A model generated the notes under the pieces. That model did no database searches, was not told the origin of the DNA, and saw only the letters and a program-made list of their open reading frames with translations. DNA of 41,129 nt from a virus. Of the stretch, positions 15,387 through 21,708 are shown piece by piece. Made by a program: the position numbers and the translations under genes. Within the stretch, counting starts at the first letter, position 1, and each line of letters opens with the position of its first letter. The DNA is taken from positions 1-41,129 of IMG/VR virus record IMGVR_UViG_3300030117_002062; one strand, given 5' to 3'.

Positions 15387-16075
15387 TATTCTATTTCCGT
15401 GTCGCTATTCAAAGCAACTAGCATATCTTCACCCCTGCTACCGAATACAGCTTGTGCAGCAACATCAGCGTTGTACTTCTTACGTAGCTTATCAAACTCA
15501 ATCCAAGAACGAATAGAAGTTCTTCTCTCATCATTTGCTACTGCAAGCTCACCAGCAAGTTGTCTGAGGTCTTCACTCAAAACTTCCAATGCTTTAGGGT
15601 GTACGCTATCAACATTAATCTTGACAGGAAACCTATCGGCTAGTGCAGGGTTAAGCATATCGGGTGTACCATTCATGGTAGCTACCACATGAAAACCACT
15701 AGCAGGTTTAACTACTTCGGCTTCATCATTGGGTAATGTAATGAATGCATACTCAGGGTCATCAAGTAGAGCATGTAAGAAAGTACTTACATCACCACCT
15801 GCATGGTCAATCTCATTGACTACAAGGCGACCACCTTTAAGCCAAGCATTGATGCCTGTCCCGTATTGCCATTTGAACTCTTCCTTTGAGGGTAGGTAGA
15901 AACCCCTTAGTTCTGCAGCTGAACTATCTTCTGTTAGTGTAGTAGCATCTACACCATTCTCGTTTAGATTGTAGGTAGTGGCTGCGTATGTTTTACCCGT
16001 ACCAGGTGGTCCGTATAACAACACTCTCCTACTTTCGCCAATCATCTTGTTGGCTAAATCCCAGCATGTTAACAT
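15386..16075 (-). CDS. MoxR/CobS-like AAA+ ATPase (229 aa)
   Basis: Walker A is GPPGTGKT (22-29), sensor 1 lies in ATMNGT (N135) and an arginine finger in ALADRF (R148). These place it in the MoxR-like AAA+ group. The Walker B segment reads LVVNEID, so Asn87 replaces the usual Asp while Glu88 is kept. At 229 aa it is shorter than many MoxR proteins and may have a reduced lid domain. ACGAAAGGGG upstream is the ribosome site. It likely uses ATP to drive the VWA partner against a protein complex. Confidence 0.88.
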   Translation of the reverse strand: MLTCWDLANKMIGESRRVLLYGPPGTGKTYAATTYNLNENGVDATTLTEDSSAAELRGFYLPSKEEFKWQYGTGINAWLKGGRLVVNEIDHAGGDVSTFLHALLDDPEYAFITLPNDEAEVVKPASGFHVVATMNGTPDMLNPALADRFPVKINVDSVHPKALEVLSEDLRQLAGELAVANDERRTSIRSWIEFDKLRKKYNADVAAQAVFGSRGEDMLVALNSDTEIE

Positions 16076-16102
16076 GTTGAAATCCCCTTTCGTTTCTTAT
16101 AC

Positions 16103-16456
16103 TTATGTTGTTGTTGTAGGTTCTTCGTTAATAATGAATACTTCTACACGATTGCCTTGCTTTCTTTGTGTTGCAACAAAGTTATCCATACCATTTTGTT
16201 TGAAGTACTTTGATGCAAAGCCAGCACTAGCATGTCCTTTTTGTTTGACTTGCTTGAAGCTGCTACTTGAAAAAGAATACCACTTAACAAACATGTTAGG
16301 GTTTTTCTTTGCAATCTCTACAGCATCATAGAACATAGGAATATCAAATTCACTTGTTCTACCTCTGCCTGTAATTCCGTACTGCTTATCAAACTCATCT
16401 GCTGATAATACAGTTATTTCTTTTTGTTGGTTCATGTCTATGTTTGGCATATTCAT
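16103..16456 (-). CDS. Hypothetical protein upstream of the ATPase-VWA pair (117 aa)
   Basis: Unrecognised protein of 117 aa. It is basic in the middle (SSSFKQVKQKGHASAGF), with an EVFIINEE strand near the end and a terminal Thr run. ATG 16456 overlaps the preceding TGA by 4 nt, linking it to the next gene upstream. It is just before the MoxR gene in the operon and could be a substrate or adaptor of that pair, but no motif shows this. Confidence 0.65.
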   Translation of the reverse strand: MNMPNIDMNQQKEITVLSADEFDKQYGITGRGRTSEFDIPMFYDAVEIAKKNPNMFVKWYSFSSSSFKQVKQKGHASAGFASKYFKQNGMDNFVATQRKQGNRVEVFIINEEPTTTT

Positions 16457-16989
16457 TCCTCTTCTTTCCCGTTCTGTAAGAACGTTTCAATGTCGCTGAC
16501 TAATGTTTCGTTAGCACGTAGTTCCTCCAGCGACAGTATAGGAACATCTTCGCTAACTATGTTGTCTAAACTAGACAAGTCACTTGCCATGTGTTCGTAC
16601 ATTACCATGCTTTGTGGTACATCAGGCAAACAATCAAACGCATCAATAGGTATGTCTAACCATACATCAATCCGTTGTAAGTTTCCTAGTGCATCAACTT
16701 CTTTGCAGATAACTCTCCATAAGGTACGTACATGTTGTTCACATGGTACTTCCTTACGCGTACTGTTAAGCATTGACATCATAAGTGTGGCAGGATATGT
16801 AGGGTTAGCATACACTTTGTCCTTATCATCACGAGTATCGGTTTGATACATATCGTATACAGAAAAGAACTGTGGGTATACAGTCTTATCATATCCGTTA
16901 GCCATTGCTAGAGAGTTTAGAAAAGCTAGGACTTCCACAGTCACAGCTACATGTCTAGTTGTTAGTTCATATGCATCTTCATCAGGCAT
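16453..16989 (-). CDS. Hypothetical acidic protein (178 aa)
   Basis: Unrecognised protein of 178 aa. ATG 16989 is chosen because GAGAGGAG lies just upstream and the earlier possible starts run into the preceding gene. It has a helical N-terminal half (MPDEDAYELTTRHVAVTVEV) and an acidic C-terminus that ends in Glu-Glu-Glu. Those Glu codons form the ribosome site of the next gene. No membrane or catalytic motif is visible. Confidence 0.65.
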   Translation of the reverse strand: MPDEDAYELTTRHVAVTVEVLAFLNSLAMANGYDKTVYPQFFSVYDMYQTDTRDDKDKVYANPTYPATLMMSMLNSTRKEVPCEQHVRTLWRVICKEVDALGNLQRIDVWLDIPIDAFDCLPDVPQSMVMYEHMASDLSSLDNIVSEDVPILSLEELRANETLVSDIETFLQNGKEEE

Positions 16990-17003
16990 ATAACTCCTCT
17001 CTC

Positions 17004-17474
17004 TTATTCGTTTTCTTGCAGAGGTTCTGTGAGTTCTCCGTGTATACAGATTAACTCTCTGCCAGTATGACCAGCATACAACCCACCAAACCAATCAGCT
17101 TGGTCTTGTGTACCGAACCTTGCAATAGGATATAGTGTGTTATCTTTCTCAATGTACAAGTACTTATCTGCACTTTCATTGGTACAACAACTACACCAAC
17201 CTATTCGGTCATACATTGTTAGGTCATATGTAAAGGCTTGCTTCACATCATCTTCACACAATGCATGAGTATTGTTTAATACAAATACAGACAAAGGTTT
17301 CCCATCATCAGTTTGTACTTCTATCTCTTTATTACAAAAATCACATGTGTAGAGATACTCAGGTACATCATACACATTGAGTACGACATTGTCGCTACCC
17401 GATACAACTACTTGACTACCATTGTTCTCTCTGTGTAACACGGGATTTTCATAAACTATAAATTGTTCTTGCAC
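17004..17474 (-). CDS. Cys-rich probable zinc-binding protein, GTG start (156 aa)
   Basis: This protein of 156 aa has CDFC (C44, C47), C73 and a GWCSCC cluster (C94, C96, C97), likely forming one or two zinc sites. GTG 17474 overlaps the previous stop (TGAGTG), and GGAGGAAGAG upstream serves as ribosome site. Zinc ribbons in early phage genes often bind nucleic acids or host proteins. The actual partner is unknown. Confidence 0.65.
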   Translation of the reverse strand: MQEQFIVYENPVLHRENNGSQVVVSGSDNVVLNVYDVPEYLYTCDFCNKEIEVQTDDGKPLSVFVLNNTHALCEDDVKQAFTYDLTMYDRIGWCSCCTNESADKYLYIEKDNTLYPIARFGTQDQADWFGGLYAGHTGRELICIHGELTEPLQENE

Positions 17475-17963
17475 TCACTCTTCCTCCATACTTTTAGAAT
17501 GTTGCATACGAGTTACAAGATTTTTCCATTGCATCTCGTCTATATGCATATCACCATCGATACTCGCGTCTTTATCTTTTAGAATTTTTAGTACTTCTGC
17601 ACTATCCTCTGCAAGCATAGGGTCTTCAAGTATTTGGTCAGTAAGTACTTCCATAAACAAATCGCCAGCAGATACATCAATTTTCTCAAATGCTTTGATT
17701 GCTGCTTGCACCACATAATTAGTCATCATAAGTATTTTGCTTGAAGTCAATGCTACTGTTTCAAGTAATTCCTTATGATGCATAGTTTCGTTTACAAGTT
17801 TGGTATTTATCCAAGCAAATTCAAGTAGCATGTCTAAGTCTTGTTCGCTTAGCTCTTTGCTAAATTGTTTCTTGCCTTCCTTGTAATCAAACAACTGTGG
17901 TTTCTCAAATGGAAATGTATCGTTAGGATTTTTATCGTTAGAGTTATCACAGTTTTTACACAT
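17475..17963 (-). CDS. Hypothetical acidic helical protein with N-terminal Cys pair (162 aa)
   Basis: Unrecognised protein of 162 aa. ATG 17963 has GGAGG upstream; longer reading to 18023 lacks such a site and would overlap more. It begins MCKNCDNSN, a Cys pair at C2 and C5, and continues as mainly helices with acidic residues. It ends SKSMEEE, the Glu codons being the next ribosome site. No family recognised. Confidence 0.65.
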   Translation of the reverse strand: MCKNCDNSNDKNPNDTFPFEKPQLFDYKEGKKQFSKELSEQDLDMLLEFAWINTKLVNETMHHKELLETVALTSSKILMMTNYVVQAAIKAFEKIDVSAGDLFMEVLTDQILEDPMLAEDSAEVLKILKDKDASIDGDMHIDEMQWKNLVTRMQHSKSMEEE

Positions 17964-18114
17964 AATCTTCCTCCCATTTCTGTATTGCAAGTTGGATTTC
18001 ATCTTTGTTTTTGCCTTCCTCAATGAGTTTCCACATTAAGTTTATTTGGGCTACTTGTTTCTCTATGCGTAATTCCATACCTGCTATTACCATAGGTAAA
18101 TTAATTTCTCCCAT
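17956..18114 (-). CDS. Small hypothetical helical protein (52 aa)
   Basis: A short gene from ATG 18114 to TAA 17956 encodes MGEINLPMVIAGMELRIEKQ followed by a charged helix ending KWEEDYV. GGAGGAAGAG lies immediately upstream. It is joined to the stop of the upstream gene and overlaps the downstream gene by 8 nt. The perfect fit into the gap and ribosome site support a real gene. Function is unknown. Confidence 0.65.
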   Translation of the reverse strand: MGEINLPMVIAGMELRIEKQVAQINLMWKLIEEGKNKDEIQLAIQKWEEDYV

Positions 18115-18732
18115 TCACTCTTCCTCCGTTTCTATGTTCATAAGTTTTTGGAACTCTTTGATGAGTTCATCACCTACAGTTTCTTCATGTTCTTTGCTAG
18201 CTGTCATACCATTTGCTTGCATTACACCAACCTTCTTAGCATTACTTATCGTAATGAGTAAAGGCTCGTTTGTTTTTAGCGTAGGGTAGTCTATACCATA
18301 ATGTATATCTGACTTCTCTAAGCTATCGTCATGCAAATGCATAGCAGTATATAATCCCATTCTCATGTGAGCACCTGTATCCATATGATGACAAGCATTG
18401 TACCAAAAGCTCATGGCTTTACTATGAGCTACCTGCATGTTCTCTGCTTCCAACTCAAATGTAAAGTTCACAGGTTCCTTGTGTCCAATGTCTGCTACTA
18501 GGTTTACCATGTATGGTGTCATGCTGTCAGACTTGTATGCTACTAGCCGTTTGTTGTTTTCGCTTGCGTCCATGACTGCATCTTGTAGCCACATACTATC
18601 AAGCCTAGATACTCCGTGTTTGTCTTTACGTGTATCTATTCTGTGATGAGGTATGTCGCAATCAGTTGCTTTACATATGGATAAGTAGTCCCCCTCTAGT
18701 AACTCTTCGGGGAACGCTTCTTTATCTGACAT
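18115..18732 (-). CDS. Hypothetical His-rich protein (205 aa)
   Basis: Unrecognised protein of 205 aa from ATG 18732, chosen for GAGAGGAG just upstream. It contains several His clusters (CDIPHHRID, NACHHMD, MHLHDD), and a beta-rich middle (EPVNFTFELE). Clustered His and Asp could bind metal. No known enzyme motif is clear. It ends IETEEE, encoding the ribosome site for the next gene. Confidence 0.65.
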   Translation of the reverse strand: MSDKEAFPEELLEGDYLSICKATDCDIPHHRIDTRKDKHGVSRLDSMWLQDAVMDASENNKRLVAYKSDSMTPYMVNLVADIGHKEPVNFTFELEAENMQVAHSKAMSFWYNACHHMDTGAHMRMGLYTAMHLHDDSLEKSDIHYGIDYPTLKTNEPLLITISNAKKVGVMQANGMTASKEHEETVGDELIKEFQKLMNIETEEE

Positions 18733-18742
18733 ATGTCTCCTC

Positions 18743-18892
18743 TCATATTCTCTTTGTGTTTGCTTTTCGTACACTTCCGTAACCACAGGTGAAACACTTA
18801 ACCATGTTCATTACAGTTGATTTGACATTTGCAAGCTGACCCGTGACGACCATCTTGTTTTGCCTACAGTTATCACATGTCATGTCTGACAT
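18743..18892 (-). CDS. Small zinc-ribbon protein (49 aa)
   Basis: This 49-aa protein has two CxxC knuckles (C6/C9 and C33/C36), the plan of a compact zinc ribbon. AAGGAGG precedes ATG 18892. Such small zinc ribbons in phages can bind RNA polymerase, DNA or ribosomes. Its partner cannot be told from sequence. It is followed closely by the His-rich protein gene. Confidence 0.7.
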   Translation of the reverse strand: MSDMTCDNCRQNKMVVTGQLANVKSTVMNMVKCFTCGYGSVRKANTKRI

Positions 18893-18978
18893 ATGTACCT
18901 CCTTTGTAAAAATGCTACCCACTAACATTTGTAGATATTAGATATGGACTTTGTGCTAGTGGATAGCAAACCTAAATT

Positions 18979-19053
18979 GCCTACGCTACCTACTTTCAGT
19001 TGTTAGGACAACAGGGAATTAACCTAACTCTTACTCATAGGTAGCTTGTAGGC
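18979..19053 (-). ncRNA. Candidate structured RNA in a leftward intergenic gap
   Basis: Plus bases 18979-18992 (GCCTACGCTACCTA) pair with 19038-19053. This makes a 14-bp stem with a 2-nt bulge. Inside, GTTAGG (19002-19007) can pair with CCTAAC (19023-19028). An alternative GTTG/CAAC hairpin (18999-19012) competes with it. The gap lies between two leftward genes and has no T-run, so it is not a simple terminator. It could be an attenuator, processing site or small RNA. Confidence 0.45.
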
Positions 19054-19059
19054 GTCTCA

Positions 19060-19548
19060 TCACGAAAGGCGTTTGTGTATGAGAACTATTGAATAGTTGT
19101 CTTGCTCGCAATAACCTAAGCCAATAGGTATTGCAAGACCACATCTATTGCAGAAATCTTGTTGCACAACATAGTGTTTGGGCTTGGGATTTTGTATTCG
19201 CTCTAGGAACTCTTGCTTGCGAACTTCCCTGTCGTGTGCCTCTAGCTGTGCAAGTATCTTACTACCATGTTGTTCCTCTACATACTTGTCGGTGACACGA
19301 TAGTATCTGGGTTCTATGTCTGTTGTGTATCTCTGCTCTGGTTGATTGAGTAGTGCTACTACAATTCGTACAACCAAGTGCATACAAGAGAAACACAAGG
19401 TAGGTTTGACTAGCCTACGATTACACAAAGGACATGAATAGTCCAATGGAAATCTCTGCGACATAGCAGTCTCCCGTGGTGTCGTGTAATGTACTAAGTC
19501 CGTACCCCAACGGGAAGTCCGTAACTTAGGTATATCTTTGTTAGTCAT
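19060..19548 (-). CDS. Double zinc-knuckle protein, first gene of the leftward operon (162 aa)
   Basis: Protein of 162 aa with an N-terminal CPLC...CFSC site (C39, C42, C52, C55). A C-terminal CNRC...C site follows (C133, C136, C147), possibly completed by a nearby residue. A charged helix joins them. ATG 19548 is preceded by ACGAAAGG. A strong promoter lies about 50 bp upstream, so this should be the earliest leftward gene product. Zinc-knuckle regulators and host-takeover factors fit, but no family was recognised. Confidence 0.68.
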   Translation of the reverse strand: MTNKDIPKLRTSRWGTDLVHYTTPRETAMSQRFPLDYSCPLCNRRLVKPTLCFSCMHLVVRIVVALLNQPEQRYTTDIEPRYYRVTDKYVEEQHGSKILAQLEAHDREVRKQEFLERIQNPKPKHYVVQQDFCNRCGLAIPIGLGYCEQDNYSIVLIHKRLS

Positions 19549-19599
19549 GTGATTGCCTTTCGTATAACCCCACAGAAAAATGGAGTTGGATTGGCTTCT

Positions 19600-19628
19600 A
19601 CAATAGGACAAAATCAAAATGTTGTCAA
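19600..19628 (-). promoter_or_regulatory. Leftward early promoter, TTGACA-N17-TATTGT
   Basis: On the minus strand TTGACA (plus 19623-19628), exactly 17 nt, then TATTGT (plus 19600-19605). The -35 is perfect and the -10 fits TANNNT. Start would be near 19593, leaving a leader of about 45 nt before ATG 19548 with ACGAAAGG in it. It probably drives the whole leftward block. Confidence 0.75.
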
Positions 19629-19740
19629 ATCCAATTTGCTCACAAAGGCTCGTAAGTTTCTGTATAAATATACAGGATTGTGCGTATAAAAAATTTTTTA
19701 TTTTTTTTCTACTGGGGTTCTGTGTTGTTCTATGTCAACG

Positions 19741-19862
19741 TACGTGTATCGCATATTATGTATGCTTATATATTATGCATGTACGTGTGGTTATGTATGT
19801 ATGTGTGGTGGTTATGTGTGTATGTATAGGAGAGATTATATTATGTGTGTATGTATGAGGTA
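19741..19862. repeat. Low-complexity ATGT/GTGT tract
   Basis: A run of degenerate TATG, TGTG and GTAT units such as ATGTATGTATGTGTGG and GTGTGTATGTATAGG. It may be a flexible or easily melted DNA segment. It explains spurious open frames here. Confidence 0.7.
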
Positions 19863-19894
19863 CTGTGGTGTACGCGTAGGAAAAAACTTAAACC

Positions 19895-19940
19895 TAAAAG
19901 AAAAAATAAAGCTAGTGCTAGCCAATTAAGACTAGCACTA
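19895..19940 (-). terminator. Terminator after the gene at 19950-20576
   Basis: TAGTGCTAG (19913-19921) pairs perfectly with CTAGCACTA (19932-19940) across a 10-nt loop. Read leftward, it is followed by a T-rich stretch (complement of AAAGAAAAAATAAAG). It ends transcription 10 bp after the stop at 19950. Confidence 0.85.
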
Positions 19941-19949
19941 ACTATAAGT

Positions 19950-20576
19950 TTATTGCTTACCTAAGGCTTTAAGCACTTCGGCAACAATAGTATTAACATC
20001 AACTTCTGGTTTAGAAGGTTGAGTATTAGTAGGTTGGACTGAAGGTGAAGCTGGAACTTGCACATTAGGTTGAACAACGATTTGCTGTTGAACTTGGGGT
20101 GCTTGCCAATCTAGAGTACCTTCGTTATATTTAGCAGTATAGGACTTATTATCCAAGTTGGATATAACTTCCATATACTCAGCACTAAACATACCATTGT
20201 CTTGGTATCCAACTTCAGTTCTACGAACTAGAATATCAAACAAGGCGTTGTCAACTCTACTCAAAGTATCGCTAAAGTATAGGACACAAGCGTCAGTCTG
20301 GTTATATATAAACCAAACATTAGGTTTGTCTATGAACTTAGGAACATGAGTACCTAAGAATAGATTTAACTTTGTATCATTGAAGTCAATTAATGATGTA
20401 TTAATAGCTTTCGATACAATGTAGGATTTACCAAGTATTTCTGTACTGTTAGCACGGAAGTTGTTGGTAGTTTTGCAATAATCAAATATAGATTGAATTA
20501 CTGCGTTATAGTTTTCGCCAAGAGTAGCATTGAAGTTAAGCAACGCAACCTTTGGACTAAGTTTACTAGTATTCAC
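19950..20576 (-). CDS. Hypothetical protein with Pro/Gln-rich tail, GTG start (208 aa)
   Basis: Unrecognised protein of 208 aa from GTG 20576 with ACGAAAGG upstream. Residues 1-150 look like a folded alpha/beta domain (SPKVALLNFNATLGENYNAV; CVLYFSDTLSRVDNALFDIL). Residues about 155-190 are a Pro/Gln/Val linker, and the end is a short helix (VNTIVAEVLKALGKQ) that could be a partner-binding or oligomer tip, as in some phage DNA-binding proteins such as SSB. It has its own terminator, so it is separately expressed. A replication or DNA-binding role beside the repeat-rich region is possible. Confidence 0.65.
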   Translation of the reverse strand: MNTSKLSPKVALLNFNATLGENYNAVIQSIFDYCKTTNNFRANSTEILGKSYIVSKAINTSLIDFNDTKLNLFLGTHVPKFIDKPNVWFIYNQTDACVLYFSDTLSRVDNALFDILVRRTEVGYQDNGMFSAEYMEVISNLDNKSYTAKYNEGTLDWQAPQVQQQIVVQPNVQVPASPSVQPTNTQPSKPEVDVNTIVAEVLKALGKQ

Positions 20577-20666
20577 AAGTAAGCCTTTCGTTATGGTGCA
20601 GTATTTATAATTAGGTAATATCTACAACTACACATATAAATATTACACTGTCTCATAAATCAAATA

Positions 20667-20734
20667 AAAAAAGTGCGTATCTTACTAAAGAGTGGGTGGG
20701 TTTTTTGGGTGGGATATATGTTACGCACTTTTTT
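20667..20734. repeat. 13-bp perfect inverted repeat enclosing a potential G-quadruplex
   Basis: AAAAAAGTGCGTA (20667-20679) is exactly complementary to TACGCACTTTTTT (20722-20734). The loop holds GGGTGGG-TTTTTT-GGGTGGG (20694-20713), four G-triplets with loops of 1, 6 and 1 nt, the classic quadruplex pattern. The structure could act in replication start, packaging or transcription stop. Confidence 0.8.
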
Positions 20735-20866
20735 GGTATGCCATAAGCTACGCTTTCTATTTGTATTTGTTTATGGTGAGTGAGTGAGAGAGTGTTAGTA
20801 ATTGACACATGAATAAAGAAATACAAATAGATACATGGCATAATTTGATATAATTGTATAAGGGGT

Positions 20867-20892
20867 TTGGGGCAAGAGTGGGAACGCCCCAA
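20867..20892. repeat. GC-rich hairpin
   Basis: TTGGGGC (20867-20873) pairs with GCCCCAA (20886-20892) across a 12-nt loop. It lacks a T-run to the right, so it is not an obvious terminator. It belongs to the inverted-repeat cluster. Confidence 0.6.
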
Positions 20893-21017
20893 GAAAGAAA
20901 GCGTCAGCAATTCAAAAATACATAGGGGGGATAGATAAATAGTTTGATTGATTGTCTGTGGTCTAGCTTCATAGGAATGCAAGTAGAGTACAAACTAGGA
21001 CATACGAAAGAACTACA

Positions 21018-21048
21018 GCACGGCAGAGCTAGGGTGCTAGCACCGTGC
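21018..21048. repeat. Nested palindrome GCACGG...CCGTGC with GGTGCTAGCACC
   Basis: GCACGG (21018-21023) pairs with CCGTGC (21043-21048). The 12-bp perfect palindrome GGTGCTAGCACC (21033-21044) overlaps the right arm. The two pairings compete. The core TGCTAG recalls the terminator at 19913. A dimeric DNA-binding protein could recognise it. Confidence 0.6.
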
Positions 21049-21141
21049 GGGGAGTGCATGTCAATGCGGGCGGGGGGTGTGTGTATACAGTAACCCCTTA
21101 CAAAATATATGGTAAGTAGGGGTAAAAAAAAACTATATGTA

Positions 21142-21209
21142 ACTTGGGTAGTGCTTTGAGTGGGTTACAGGAGGTACTATAAGTAGTACCGTAGATACAC
21201 CACCCAAGT
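21142..21209. repeat. Nested two-level stem structure
   Basis: ACTTGGGT-a-GTG (21142-21153) pairs with CAC-c-ACCCAAGT (21198-21209). This makes 11 pairs with one mismatch. Inside, GGTACTA (21173-21179) pairs with TAGTACC (21184-21190) across TAAG. Two independent nested stems are unlikely by chance. It could be a structured RNA or an origin element. Confidence 0.6.
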
Positions 21210-21237
21210 GTACACCGTTAGTACCCATTATACACTA

Positions 21238-21254
21238 TCTTACTGCTAGTAAGA
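21238..21254. repeat. Short perfect hairpin TCTTACT/AGTAAGA
   Basis: A 7-bp perfect inverted repeat with a 3-nt loop, 30 bp beyond the nested structure. A second short hairpin TATAGC/GCTATA lies at 21308-21323 and is followed by an A-rich tract. Both add to the repeat cluster. Confidence 0.55.
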
Positions 21255-21524
21255 AGTGTTTAATAAAAAAATTGTTCTATGGAAGTGCTTGCGGGCGAGA
21301 GCGGGCATATAGCGTAGGCTATAAAAAAAATATAATTATTTATTTTTAGAGGTCCTTGGGTACTACCTTTGCCTTTCTAGTGTATAGGTCGAACCTATCA
21401 GTAGCTTTCCGAATCCCGATTCCATCTTTACCTGTAACCTCTTACTTGTAAATAATGTTTGTTGTTCTATTATTGCATATATAAAAATATAATCTAGTAA
21501 ATACAAAATTTTTTTTTCACGCAC

Positions 21525-21530
21525 TATAAT
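21525..21530 (+). promoter_or_regulatory. TATAAT box for a leaderless rightward transcript
   Basis: Perfect TATAAT lies 6 nt before ATG 21537, with no ribosome site between. Another TATAAT lies at 21488-21493. A -35 is not clear. Start would fall on the first codon. This would open the packaging and virion block. Confidence 0.55.
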
Positions 21531-21536
21531 TATAAA

Positions 21537-21692
21537 ATGGATAAATGTCCAGCATGCGGTAGAAACTACATGGTCATTGGTGGACAAACTATGTGTAAAT
21601 ATTTGCTATGCATAAATTATCAGGTAATAGTTAGGAGACAGTATGCCAGGTTACAAAAAAGGCAAAAAGAAAAACGCAAAAAAAAAGCGTAA
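21537..21692 (+). CDS. Small zinc-finger-like basic protein (51 aa)
   Basis: A short gene from ATG 21537 to TAA 21692. The product starts MDKCPACGRN with a CxxC pair (C4, C7). Further cysteines are at C20 and C25, and a very basic tail follows (RLQKRQKEKRKKKA). It has no ribosome site but has TATAAT 6 nt before the ATG. The next micro-gene begins inside it in another frame. A zinc-binding nucleic-acid protein is likely; the target is unknown. Confidence 0.6.
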   Translation: MDKCPACGRNYMVIGGQTMCKYLLCINYQVIVRRQYARLQKRQKEKRKKKA

Positions 21693-21708
21693 ATCAATGA
21701 GGTACTAA
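21643..21708 (+). CDS. Lys-rich 21-residue micro-protein
   Basis: ATG 21643 has a TAGGAG ribosome site. The 21-aa product is MPGYKKGKKKNAKKKRK plus four residues, so over half are Lys or Arg. Its TAA overlaps the next ATG as TAATG. Similar Lys-rich mini-proteins occur in other phages. It overlaps the end of the previous gene in another frame. DNA condensation is a guess from charge. Confidence 0.5.
   Translation: MPGYKKGKKKNAKKKRKSMRY

Larger units (their letters stand above)
19549..19949. other. Intergenic control region (about 400 bp)
   Basis: It holds the leftward promoter (19600-19628), a low-complexity ATGT/GTGT tract (about 19741-19862), a TACGCGTA palindrome (19871-19878) and a terminator hairpin (19911-19940). 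Open frames in the ATGT tract look like artefacts of low complexity. I see no RNA gene in it. Confidence 0.7.
20577..21536. other. Gene-free, inverted-repeat-rich region; origin or control candidate (960 bp)
   Basis: No convincing gene lies here. It separates the leftward gene at 19950 from the rightward block at 21537. At least seven inverted repeats, a potential G-quadruplex, a GC-rich G-strand patch (about 21040-21075) and A/T-rich tracts (about 21321-21350, 21480-21515) are packed in it. This mix is typical of replication origins or packaging/control sites. No tRNA cloverleaf was found. Confidence 0.7.

Noticed and set aside
18743-18892. WhiB-like transcription factor
   Set aside because: The Cys spacing is CxxC...CxxC, a zinc ribbon, not the WhiB pattern of C...CxxCxxxxxC.
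19619-19929. Plus-strand frames rich in Tyr, Val, Cys and Met
   Set aside because: They run through the low-complexity ATGT/GTGT tract and lack a ribosome site; the region is better read as control DNA.
20802-20854. TTGACA (20802) and TATAAT (20849) as one promoter
   Set aside because: They are 41 nt apart, far too long for one promoter, and neither has a good partner.
20653-20982. 109-aa minus-strand frame
   Set aside because: It reads through the G-quadruplex hairpin and other repeats, with no ribosome site.
21380-21450. Possible tRNA around GGTCGAACC / GGTTCGACC
   Set aside because: The palindrome resembles a T-arm but gives only a 5-nt loop, and no matching acceptor, D or anticodon arms were found.
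21363-21587. 74-aa minus-strand frame in the control region
   Set aside because: No ribosome site, odd composition, and it overlaps the start of the better supported gene at 21537.
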